64,000 nt of DNA from an uncultured Lachnospiraceae bacterium (GTDB lineage: Bacteria > Bacillota > Clostridia > Lachnospirales > Lachnospiraceae), in NCBI GenBank assembly GCA_910578085.1, contig CAJTPM010000004.1, positions 62,001 through 126,000 of the forward strand. The letters are read 5' to 3'. Each line of letters opens with the position of its first letter. The first letter of the stretch is position 1. Below, in pieces: positions 41,676 through 49,054 of this stretch. The notes beneath the pieces are model-generated. The model did not search any database. It had not been told where the DNA came from and saw nothing but the letters and a program-made list of their open reading frames with translations. The translations under genes were made by a program, and so were the position numbers.

Positions 41676-43071
41676 CACATTATCCGGCAGGAAAGAGGAA
41701 TTTGTCCCGATCGAGGAGGGAAAGGTACGCATGTATGTGTGCGGGCCTACGGTGTACAACCTGATCCACATCGGGAATGCCCGCCCGATGCTCGTCTTTG
41801 ACACGGTGCGGCGTTATATGGAATACAAAGGATACGATGTGAATTTTGTGTCCAATTTTACGGATGTGGATGACAAGATCATTAAAAAAGCGTTGGAAGA
41901 AGGCGTGGATGCCTCAGTGATCTCTGAACGATACATTGCGGAGTGCAAAAAAGATATGGAGGGCATGAATGTAAAACCTGCAACGACGCACCCCCTTGCC
42001 ACCCGGGAGATCGACGGGATGTTGGAGATGATCGAGACGCTAATTGAAAAAGGACATGCCTACCGGGCGGCGGACGGCACGGTGTATTTCCGGACAAGAA
42101 GCTTTAAAGAATACGGTAAGCTGTCCCACAAAAATCTGGATGACTTACAGGGTGGGAACAGGTCTTTACTTGTCTCGGGGGAGGACCAGAAGGAAGATCC
42201 TCTTGATTTTGTGCTGTGGAAACCGAAAAAGGAGGGAGAACCTTACTGGGAGTCGCCCTGGTGCGACGGCAGACCGGGCTGGCATATCGAGTGCTCCGTG
42301 ATGAGTAAAAAGTATCTGGGGGAGGAGATCGATATTCACGCGGGCGGAGAAGACCTGGTTTTCCCACACCATGAAAATGAGATCGCCCAGTCCGAGGCGG
42401 CCAACGGAAAAACCTTTGCCCATTACTGGATGCACAACGCGTTTTTAAATATTGACAATCATAAGATGTCCAAATCCGCGGGAAATTTCTTTACGGTGCG
42501 GGATATCTCTGAAAAGTACGATCTGCAGGTGCTGCGGTTTTTCATGCTGTCTGCGCACTACAGAAGTCCACTGAATTTCAGCGCGGAGTTGATGCAGGCG
42601 GCACAGAACGGCTATGACAGGATCGTGACGGCGGTGGAAAATCTGAGCTATCTGATAAAAAATGCCGGGGACGGGGAAGAAACCGGGTCCGAAAAGGAAC
42701 TGGAGGAACAGGCGAAGACTTTCGTGGCAAAATTTGAGGAGGCCATGGAGGATGACTTTAATACGGCGGATGCACTGGCGGCAATCTTTGAACTGGTAAA
42801 ATTTGTGAACACCAACACGGATGGAGCCCACACAAAAGCTTATCTGCAGGCGTTAAAAAATGAGATTACGACGCTTGCCGATATCTGCGGACTGATCGTG
42901 GAAAAAAAGGAGGAACTTCTTCCGGAGGATATCGAGGCGCTGATTGCGGAGAGACAGGATGCCAGAAAGGCAAAGAATTTTGCCCGTGCGGACGAGATCA
43001 GGAATGAACTACTGGAAAAGGGAATCGTTCTGGAGGATACGAGAGAGGGCGTAAAATGGAAAAGGGCGTAG
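41662..43071 (+). CDS. cysS: cysteinyl-tRNA synthetase
   Basis: A 469-residue class I synthetase. Zinc-binding Cys in MYVCGPTVYN, HIGN signature near residue 36, KMSKS near 269 (NHKMSKSAGNFFTVRD), and a second zinc region CSVMSKKYLGEEIDIHAGGEDLVFPHHENE. The C-terminal helical DALR domain ends with ARADEIRNELLEKGIVLEDTREGVKWKR. It charges tRNA-Cys in the cytoplasm. Overlaps: 14 bases with the DUF3781 gene and 16 bases with mrnC, so expression is coupled. No T-box leader is visible. Confidence 0.97.
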   Translation: MKIYNTLSGRKEEFVPIEEGKVRMYVCGPTVYNLIHIGNARPMLVFDTVRRYMEYKGYDVNFVSNFTDVDDKIIKKALEEGVDASVISERYIAECKKDMEGMNVKPATTHPLATREIDGMLEMIETLIEKGHAYRAADGTVYFRTRSFKEYGKLSHKNLDDLQGGNRSLLVSGEDQKEDPLDFVLWKPKKEGEPYWESPWCDGRPGWHIECSVMSKKYLGEEIDIHAGGEDLVFPHHENEIAQSEAANGKTFAHYWMHNAFLNIDNHKMSKSAGNFFTVRDISEKYDLQVLRFFMLSAHYRSPLNFSAELMQAAQNGYDRIVTAVENLSYLIKNAGDGEETGSEKELEEQAKTFVAKFEEAMEDDFNTADALAAIFELVKFVNTNTDGAHTKAYLQALKNEITTLADICGLIVEKKEELLPEDIEALIAERQDARKAKNFARADEIRNELLEKGIVLEDTREGVKWKRA

Positions 43072-43496
43072 GGCTGCCGCAGGATATTCTGGAAAGATTC
43101 GACTGCAGGGAACAGGATGTCCGGAATTTTTCGCCGTTAACGCTTGCCTATATCGGGGATTGCGTGTATGAACTGATCGTCCGTACCATGGTTGTGGAAA
43201 GAGGCAACAGGCCGCCCCGGAAACTGCATAATGAATCCTCTGAATTTTCCAAAGCGGGAACCCAGCGGAAAATTTATGAAGCGCTGCTTGATGAGGTGAC
43301 AAAAGAGGAGGCGGATATTCTGCGTCGGGGGAAAAATGCCCATTTTCATACGAAGGCGAAAAATGCAACGGTGTTGGAATACAGAAGCGCTACGGCGTTG
43401 GAGGCGCTGCTTGGGTATCTGTATCTGACGGGGAAGATGGAGCGGGTGCTGGAGCTTTTGAAGATCGGATTGCGAAAATGTGAGATGAATCTGTAG
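43056..43496 (+). CDS. mrnC: mini-ribonuclease 3
   Basis: A 146-residue RNase III-like nuclease without the double-stranded RNA-binding domain, which matures 23S rRNA ends. The conserved stretch SPLTLAYIGDCVYELIVRTMVV (with the catalytic Asp) and the second motif TALEALLGYLYLTG (Glu) are present. The ATG lies inside the cysS end. The gene order cysS-mrnC-rlmB is the standard Firmicute arrangement. Confidence 0.95.
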   Translation: MEKGVGLPQDILERFDCREQDVRNFSPLTLAYIGDCVYELIVRTMVVERGNRPPRKLHNESSEFSKAGTQRKIYEALLDEVTKEEADILRRGKNAHFHTKAKNATVLEYRSATALEALLGYLYLTGKMERVLELLKIGLRKCEMNL

Positions 43497-43635
43497 ATCA
43501 CAGATGGCAGGGAAAGAATTTACAGCTGCTTCTGCGGATTGTGATCGTTGGGATAAAGATATGGTTATCTGGGATATGGGCGCATCACATGGGAACTCAT
43601 TCAGGTAAAATGGAGAAGAGACAGGGAGACAGGCT

Positions 43636-44373
43636 ATGGCATATCGTGAATATACAATAGAAGGCAGAAATGCAGTGCTGGAAGCGCTTAAAAGCGGCAA
43701 ACCCATCGACAAACTTTATGTGCTGGACGGCTGTCAGGACGGGCCGGTGATGACCATCAAAAGAGAGGCAAAAAAGCGGGACTGTTTTGTGAAATTTGTG
43801 GATAAGGAACGCCTGGATCAGCTTTCGGAGACCGGACATCACCAGGGCGTTATCGCTATGGCGGCGGCCTACGAATATGCGGAGCTGGAAGATTTGTTTA
43901 CAGCGGCGAAGGAGAAAGGGGAGGATCCTTTCTTTATCCTGCTTGACAATATTGAAGATCCCCATAATCTGGGCGCCATAATAAGAACCGCCAACCTGGC
44001 CGGAGCCCACGGCGTGATCATCCCGAAAAACCGGGCGGTGGGGCTGACGGCGTCGGTGGCCCGCACCTCGGCGGGAGCCATAAACTATACGCCGGTTGTG
44101 AGAGTGACCAATCTGGTGCGGACCATGGAGGAGTTAAAAAAGAGAGGACTGTGGATGGTCTGTGCGGACATGGGCGGAACGAGGATGTACGACCTGAATC
44201 TGAAGGGCCCCGTCGGCCTTGTGATCGGAAGCGAGGGAGAGGGCGTGGGACGGCTTGTGAAGGAAAACTGCGACATGATCGCTTCCATTCCGATGAAAGG
44301 GGATATCGATTCCCTGAACGCTTCCGTGGCGGCCGGCGTGTTGGCTTATGAGATCGTACGGCAGAGAGGGTGA
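43636..44373 (+). CDS. rlmB: 23S rRNA (guanosine-2'-O-)-methyltransferase, RlmB/TrmH family
   Basis: A 245-residue SpoU-class methyltransferase. The N-terminal substrate-binding domain (about 1-85: EYTIEGRNAVLEALKSGKPIDKLYVL) is followed by the trefoil-knot catalytic domain with motif 1 NIEDPHNLGAIIRTANLAGAHGVIIP, motif 2 VIGSEGEGVGRLVKENCD, and motif 3 IPMKGDIDSLNASVAAGVLAYEIVRQ. It methylates a ribose in 23S rRNA. In most relatives sigH follows within one or two genes; here a block of broken genes and ribU intervenes. Confidence 0.95.
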   Translation: MAYREYTIEGRNAVLEALKSGKPIDKLYVLDGCQDGPVMTIKREAKKRDCFVKFVDKERLDQLSETGHHQGVIAMAAAYEYAELEDLFTAAKEKGEDPFFILLDNIEDPHNLGAIIRTANLAGAHGVIIPKNRAVGLTASVARTSAGAINYTPVVRVTNLVRTMEELKKRGLWMVCADMGGTRMYDLNLKGPVGLVIGSEGEGVGRLVKENCDMIASIPMKGDIDSLNASVAAGVLAYEIVRQRG

Positions 44374-44410
44374 AAGCATTAAAAAAGATTGAAAAAGGAA
44401 CAGAATAAAA

Positions 44411-44674
44411 ATGACTACTTATGATGTATTTTTAGATCCAGTAGCGAACAAACCTGTTGTCAATGGAAATATTATGCCAGGAAGTACAGCTGTTAAGATT
44501 CCAAATGATAAAAAGGCGGCGCAGTATACGTGATATTTTTTCCATAAGGCCGATATTGAAGCAGGGATTGATTATTTGACAGGGATTTCGATAAATAACC
44601 ATCCTAAAGTAAATGAGGGATTGCTTATTGCTGCATTAACTATGTTAATGAAGTGTTTTCAAAGCTGTTTGTGA
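44411..44674 (+). pseudogene. small reading frame interrupted by one in-frame TGA
   Basis: An 87-codon frame starts at ATG 44411 (AAGGAA upstream), begins MTTYDVFLDPVANKPVVNGN, meets a single TGA at 44531-44533 and then continues open in the same frame (YFFHKADIEAGIDYLTGISINNH) to TGA 44672-44674. The continuity of protein-like sequence on both sides suggests one point mutation in a small gene. A product of 40 residues could still be made. The family is not recognised. Confidence 0.45.
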
Positions 44675-44693
44675 TACAAGGGAGAAGCATGTT

Positions 44694-45475
44694 ATGAAAT
44701 GTAAAGTGTGTGGTGCTGGAAGTGGAAAATATCCTTTGTGTAGAGAATGTAATAGGAAAAGGCAAACAGGCATGATTATAAAATGTCCAAAGTGCCAGCA
44801 GTGGCATTATATAAATATGCCTTGTGTAGAAGAGAAAAAAACTGTAGGAGAAAAATTTCTTTATGAATTAAAAGAATCTTTGGTGACAAAGACAGAAATG
44901 GAATATTTAAACTGCATTAAAGCGGTATTGCCAGAAAATTATTTGATTCAAGTACAGGCAAATTTAGCTTCATTTATCGTAAGGACTGACGGTGCAAGAT
45001 TTCAAAATGAGCTATATCGAAATGTTGATTTTATTATTACAGATTTGTCTTATCATCCTTTAGTAGCGGTGGAAATTAATGATCAGACACATTTAACAGA
45101 AGATAGACGGGAGAGAGATAAAAAAGTTGCCAAACTGTTCAACCGTCTGTAGCACCAGATGCTAAGAAAAATGGTTGCTATATTGCAACTTGTATATATG
45201 GTTCATATGATTGCCCGGAGGTATGGACATTGCGCAGATTTCGAGATGATAGTTTGCGGAAAAATTGTTTGGGGCGTATTTTTATAAAGTTGTATTATGC
45301 TGTCAGCCCTGCGTTTGTGAAAATGCTGGGCGATAAAAAAATATTTAAAACTTTTGGAAAGAAATGCCTGGATGCATTGATTATATGGCTTCAGAATAGA
45401 GGTGTAAAAGATACTCCTTATACAGATTTTATGTACAACGATTATGAAGCTTTCTCAGACGAGGATCTTCTGTAG
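44694..45475 (+). pseudogene. DUF2726-type protein broken by frameshift, fused to a CYIATC-module tail
   Basis: Frame A (44694-45152) starts MKCKVCGAGSGKYPLC with two Cys pairs of a zinc ribbon (CKVC..CREC, KCPKCQQWHYINMPC) and has a DUF2726 PD-(D/E)XK-like core (YRNVDFIITDLSYHPLVAVEINDQTHLTEDRRERDKK). At the A6 run 45120-45125 the frame is lost and stops at 45152. In the -1 frame, sequence continues as QPSVAPDAKKNGCYIATCIYGSYDCPEVWTLRRFRD to DTPYTDF, a module common at the end of Firmicute proteins. So either a one-base indel or a deletion join inactivated the gene. Its last codons run into a sigH-like remnant. Confidence 0.6.
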
Positions 45476-45517
45476 AAGGGCATGATTGATCTGTATAAGG
45501 CGTAGCCAGATTGGATA
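45431..45517 (+). pseudogene. degenerate, internally deleted copy of the sigH start
   Basis: Codons from ATG 45431 read MYNDYEAFSDE, matching the first residues of SigH (MYNDYESFSDE, gene at 46736). The text then jumps to DLL-stop-KGMIDLYKA-stop-PDW, matching SigH residues around 43-60 (DLLQEGMIGLFKAIRDY). About 31 codons are missing and two stops are present. Over the first 41 bases, 34 are identical to the sigH start. This is a dead sigH-like copy. Confidence 0.7.
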
Positions 45518-45576
45518 AATATATCGTAGCCGGTGTAAAGGTGAAAATTTTTCTGTAAATAAAAGTCTTGTATTCA

Positions 45577-45625
45577 TAAAAACACCTCGCATTGAAAATA
45601 TGTTCAACGCGAGGCAACATTTTTT
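45577..45625 (-). terminator. terminator of ribU (also usable on the plus strand)
   Basis: On the minus strand CCTCGCGTTGAA pairs with TTCAATGCGAGG (one wobble) around a four- to six-base loop and is followed by GTTTTTAT. On the plus strand a T6 run at about 45620-45625 follows the same stem. Confidence 0.75.
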
Positions 45626-45654
45626 GAACGGATTTTTCAAGTGTTTTTTGAAAT

Positions 45655-46302
45655 TCAAGTCCCCGCATAAAGCAACAGGATTAGAACCGCGCAGCTTATG
45701 ATGAGAAACAGAGCTGCCAGCAGAACACCAGTATGTATCTTTATTTTTTCAGAAGATCCGGGTTCGATCAGATGGGAACGACGCAGGGCGGTCACGACAG
45801 GTTTGTACAACAGCATTGTCAGCGAGGCGTTTAATCCGCCTTTGATGAGATTGAACGGCAAAAATGCCGGGAGCAGCAGATCTGCCACAGCTTCTCTCGA
45901 ATAACCCATGTAGATCGGGGCGATCAGATAATTCCAGAGCATCATGATTAGAACCTGACAGCTCAAACCACAGAACAGCCCGAGCATGGCGCCGGACAGC
46001 GTATGTTTCCTCCGGTAGATGAGTGAGGCGGTGCAGGCGAAGGAACAGCTTGAAATGATGTTCATCAGACAGCCCAGGATCCCTGTTGTGCTGGTTGTGA
46101 ACATCTGCACCACAGAGACAATTACGGTGATGACCAGTGAAGTGAGCGGACCGAAAAGGAATCCGCCGATGACGATAATAACGTCCTTGGGATCGTATTT
46201 CAGGAAAAGTACGATGGGGATGCGGCCGAACGCTGCTGCGATATAGGCCAGTGTGCACAGCATAGCTGTTGTTGAGAGTTTTTTTGTTTTACTGATATTC
46301 AT
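45655..46302 (-). CDS. ribU: ECF transporter riboflavin-specific S component RibU
   Basis: A 215-residue membrane protein with about six spans, the substrate-binding part of an energy-coupling factor transporter for riboflavin. Start at 46302 with AAAGGAGG upstream. The motif LKYDPKDVIIVIGGFLFGPLTSLVITVIVSVVQ matches the conserved RibU segment; further spans are MLGLFCGLSCQVLIMMLWNYLI and GVLLAALFLIISCAVLILLL. The energising modules EcfA/A'/T must be encoded elsewhere. An FMN riboswitch precedes the gene on the same strand, confirming the vitamin. It lies opposite to its neighbours. Confidence 0.93.
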   Translation of the reverse strand: MNISKTKKLSTTAMLCTLAYIAAAFGRIPIVLFLKYDPKDVIIVIGGFLFGPLTSLVITVIVSVVQMFTTSTTGILGCLMNIISSCSFACTASLIYRRKHTLSGAMLGLFCGLSCQVLIMMLWNYLIAPIYMGYSREAVADLLLPAFLPFNLIKGGLNASLTMLLYKPVVTALRRSHLIEPGSSEKIKIHTGVLLAALFLIISCAVLILLLYAGT

Positions 46303-46328
46303 TGGAATACCTCCTTTAAAATAATGAA

Positions 46329-46359
46329 CACCTGAAAGTAACGGAATGCCTTTCAGGTG
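46329..46359 (-). terminator. hairpin between FMN riboswitch and ribU (expression platform)
   Basis: CACCTGAAAG and CTTTCAGGTG form a 10-base perfect stem with an 11-base loop, followed on the minus strand by TTCATTATTTTA and then the ribosome site. It is a likely ligand-dependent terminator or ribosome-site control hairpin. Confidence 0.6.
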
Positions 46360-46489
46360 CTATCATTCATGAGGAAGGAATATCTATAAAGAGATGATTC
46401 TGCTGTTTAAAGGGGTATTGAAAATGTCCACAGAACATTTGGATAAAAAAGAGTGCAAAAAATATTATCAGATTTATTCTGACAATTCC

Positions 46490-46606
46490 AATACACCTTC
46501 TTTAATCCGGACTATACCGTCGGTTTTGGAATTTCACCAAACCCCGCGCTTTCGCGCCCGCGGACTGTAACCGCCGATCGGGAATTTCACCCTGCCCTGA
46601 AGACAT
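46490..46606 (-). ncRNA. FMN riboswitch (RFN element)
   Basis: Reading the minus strand from about 46606: TTCAGGGCAGGGTGAAATTC, then CCCGATCGGCGGTTACAGTC, then a GCGCGGG hairpin, GGTGAAATTCC, CCGACGGTATAGTCCGG and GAAGG. These are the conserved RFN helices and loops, including the two GGTGAAATTC-type elements and the closing GGGC/GAAGG pairing. FMN binding would switch off ribU. Confidence 0.95.
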
Positions 46607-46630
46607 TACTGTTATTCAACTGTTTACAGG

Positions 46631-46659
46631 ATTATATCACAGGGGCGGACAAAAGTCAA
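46631..46659 (-). promoter_or_regulatory. promoter of the FMN riboswitch-ribU transcript
   Basis: Minus strand: TTGACT (46659-46654), a 17-base spacer, TATAAT (46636-46631), about 25 bases before the riboswitch. Confidence 0.85.
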
Positions 46660-46735
46660 TTTCTGTAAAATTACTTTACAGAATCGGAGTGGACAGGTAA
46701 ACCGGAAAAAAAATAAAGAAAAAGGAAAAGTATCC

Positions 46736-47365
46736 ATGTACAACGACTACGAATCTTTCTCCGACGAGGAGCTGATCATACGGCTCCGGGACGGGGACAA
46801 TCGGATAACCGAATATATCATTGAAAAGTATAAGGATCTGGTGCGGAAGAAATCCCAATCCATGTATATTCTGGGAGCGGACCATGAAGACCTTTTACAG
46901 GAAGGCATGATCGGCCTGTTCAAGGCGATCAGAGATTATGATGCCGGGCGGGATGCCAGTTTCTATACCTTTGCGGAGCTGTGTGTGACAAGGCAGATCT
47001 ATACGGCAGTGCAGTCTGCGGGGAGAAAGAAACATTCTTTTTTGAATTCCTATGTATCACTTTATGAAAATCAGGAGAGAAACGGGGAGGAATACCCGGA
47101 ACTGATTCAGGAACTGGTGGCGTGGAATACAAAAAATCCGGAGGAGCTGATGATTGATCAGGAGAATCTGGAAAGTCTGGAGAGAATGATAGAGCAGGAG
47201 CTCAGCAGTTTTGAAAAACAGGTCCTGGAACTGTGCCTGACGGGAATGAGTTATACGGAGATCGCAAGAGTGCTGGGAAAGACGGATAAGGCCACAGACA
47301 ACGCCCTGCAAAGGATCAAAACAAAAATCAGAAAAGCGCGAAACATTAAGATGCCGAAAGGATAA
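46736..47365 (+). CDS. sigH: RNA polymerase sporulation sigma factor SigH
   Basis: A 209-residue sigma factor. Region 2 has the typical SigH block DGDNRITEYIIEKYKDLVRKKSQSMYILGADHEDLLQEGMIGLFKAIRDYDAGRDASFYTFAELCVTRQI. Region 4 is SSFEKQVLELCLTGMSYTEIARVLGKTDKATDNALQRIKTKIRK. It directs early sporulation and transition-state genes. AAAGGAAA lies before the ATG. Its first codons and an internal segment are duplicated in the dead copy at 45431. An inverted repeat TGTAAA-5 bases-TTTACA at 46664-46680 lies in the divergent promoter space shared with ribU. Confidence 0.94.
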   Translation: MYNDYESFSDEELIIRLRDGDNRITEYIIEKYKDLVRKKSQSMYILGADHEDLLQEGMIGLFKAIRDYDAGRDASFYTFAELCVTRQIYTAVQSAGRKKHSFLNSYVSLYENQERNGEEYPELIQELVAWNTKNPEELMIDQENLESLERMIEQELSSFEKQVLELCLTGMSYTEIARVLGKTDKATDNALQRIKTKIRKARNIKMPKG

Positions 47366-47390
47366 TTTAAGTTTTTTTAAGATTTCGTTT

Positions 47391-47419
47391 ATTGTTTTTT
47401 GAGAAGAAAAGCGTATAAT
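47391..47419 (+). promoter_or_regulatory. promoter of the RND efflux operon
   Basis: A TTGTTT-like -35 (47392-47397), a 16-base spacer and a perfect TATAAT (47414-47419). A small palindrome GACC-4 bases-GGTC at 47435-47446 lies just downstream and could be a TetR operator. Confidence 0.5.
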
Positions 47420-47564
47420 CAAATATGATAAACTGACCGGCGGGTCGGGAAATATAAACAGTAAGAGTTTGTACCTGCTTTGTATACGCTGAAATCAGTG
47501 TACCTGGCAGTATGAACAGAAAAAAGAGCGCGGCAGAAAGAACTGCGCAGAAATGAGGAGCAGC

Positions 47565-49043
47565 ATGAAAAAAACGAGAAAACAGACAGCAGCAGGGATA
47601 GCGGTGATGCTTGTTCTGGCGATGGCGCTGGGTGGATGCGGCAAAGCAGCACAGGAAACCGCCGTGACGGAGGAAGAAAGTGCTGTGACAGTCAGCACCC
47701 GGAGCGTGGGAACAGGGACGATCACCTTGACAAACTCTTTCGTGGGGACGATATCACCGCAGGAGACAGTGATGGTTATTCCGCTTACAGCCGGTACGGT
47801 GACGGAGACCTTTTTTGAGGTCGGGGATACTGTGCAGGCCGGAGATGTCCTCTTCAAAATAGATGACGAGGCAGCAAAGCTGCAGTATGAGACGGCGCAG
47901 CTGGGTGTGAAAAATGCACAGCAGACAGCGGATTCCACAATGGATAATCTGTTAAATCAGCAGGATAGTACCAGTCTTCAGTTAGAGGGAAGTGCGCTGC
48001 AGTCAAAAAGCAGTTTTGAACAGGCACAGATCGGATACTATACGGCAAAAGAGGCTTATGAGAAGCTGGATAAACAGTGCAGCGATATGAAAAAACAACT
48101 GGAAGCCCTGAAGGCATCTCAGGGAATCAGTGGCAATAGCCCGGTATCATCGAAAGAAATAGCGGATTTAGAATCCGATCTGGCAAGCCTGCAGTCTGCC
48201 AGAGATCAGGCCTGGCAGGGATATCTGACAGCAGGCAGCGGTTATCGCACTGCGCAGGAGGCGATGAACCTTTCGGATGAGACGGAAGTTATGACTCAGG
48301 AACAGCTGGATCAGTCTGTGGCGTCCACTGAGGATCAGTTGGCACTCAGCATCGATATGGCGAAACTCAGTGCAGCGCAGGCGGAGTTGGCACTTGATAT
48401 GTATACAGTAACGGCTCCTGTTTCCGGTGTGATCGAAAGTAAGGCAGTGGAGGTGAATGGCTTAGTCTCTCAGAGCGGCCCGGCCTATACGATCGTCAAT
48501 AATAATACGATGACTTTGACATTTCAGGTCAGCGAATCAGTGAAAGATACCCTTTCTCCGGGACAGAAGATCACACTGGAGCGAAACAATGAGACCTATA
48601 CGGCTTCTGTAACGGAGATCGGCACATCCGTGAATCCCCAGAGCGGCCTGTTCCAGGTCAAGGCCTGTGTGGCGGCAAACGGTACGGAACTGCCAAACGG
48701 TGTGTCGGTGAAGGTAAGTGCTGATACATACCGGGCGGAAAATACGATGATCATTCCTTACGAGGCGGTCTACTATGAGAACGAGGGCGCCTATGTGTAT
48801 ACCAGTGTGAACGGCAGAGCGGTGAAGACGCCGATCACAACGGGTATTTTTGATGATGAGAATATTGTGGTAACAGGCGGTCTGAATCTGGGCGATATCG
48901 TGGTGACCAGCTGGTCCCCGCAGCTTACAGACGGCGTACTGTTGCATGCGGTGGATTCCGGAAGCGGGGAAGAGACAACAGATTCGGAGAAAGAAGCAGA
49001 TACGGACACACAGACAGATGCTGAGACAGATAAGGCGGAATAG
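47565..49043 (+). CDS. RND efflux periplasmic-adaptor-type (HlyD/MFP) lipoprotein
   Basis: A 492-residue adaptor subunit. ATG 47565 follows GAGGAGC; an ATG at 47553 is in frame but has no ribosome site. Lipoprotein signal MKKTRKQTAAGIAVMLVLAMALGGC. A biotinyl-lipoyl half (VMVIPLTAGTVTETFFEVGDTVQAGDVLFKIDDE) is followed by a long alpha-helical hairpin (about 95-275) and the returning half AELALDMYTVTAPVSGVIESKAVEVNG, then a beta-barrel. The acidic C-terminal tail (about 25 residues) looks disordered. It links to the RND pump encoded 11 bases downstream. In a Gram-positive there is no TolC, so it would act at the outer face of the membrane. Confidence 0.92.
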   Translation: MKKTRKQTAAGIAVMLVLAMALGGCGKAAQETAVTEEESAVTVSTRSVGTGTITLTNSFVGTISPQETVMVIPLTAGTVTETFFEVGDTVQAGDVLFKIDDEAAKLQYETAQLGVKNAQQTADSTMDNLLNQQDSTSLQLEGSALQSKSSFEQAQIGYYTAKEAYEKLDKQCSDMKKQLEALKASQGISGNSPVSSKEIADLESDLASLQSARDQAWQGYLTAGSGYRTAQEAMNLSDETEVMTQEQLDQSVASTEDQLALSIDMAKLSAAQAELALDMYTVTAPVSGVIESKAVEVNGLVSQSGPAYTIVNNNTMTLTFQVSESVKDTLSPGQKITLERNNETYTASVTEIGTSVNPQSGLFQVKACVAANGTELPNGVSVKVSADTYRAENTMIIPYEAVYYENEGAYVYTSVNGRAVKTPITTGIFDDENIVVTGGLNLGDIVVTSWSPQLTDGVLLHAVDSGSGEETTDSEKEADTDTQTDAETDKAE

Positions 49044-49054
49044 GGGGCACATCT

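Noticed and set aside
44531..44533. In-frame TGA as a possible selenocysteine codon
   Set aside because: No hairpin resembling a bacterial SECIS directly follows, the residue context is not Cys-like, and neighbouring genes are also broken.
45120..45125. A6 run as a programmed -1 frameshift site
   Set aside because: The codon phase (AAA AAA) gives no re-pairing of both tRNAs after a -1 slip because of the preceding T, no strong downstream structure is seen, and the locus is full of decayed genes.
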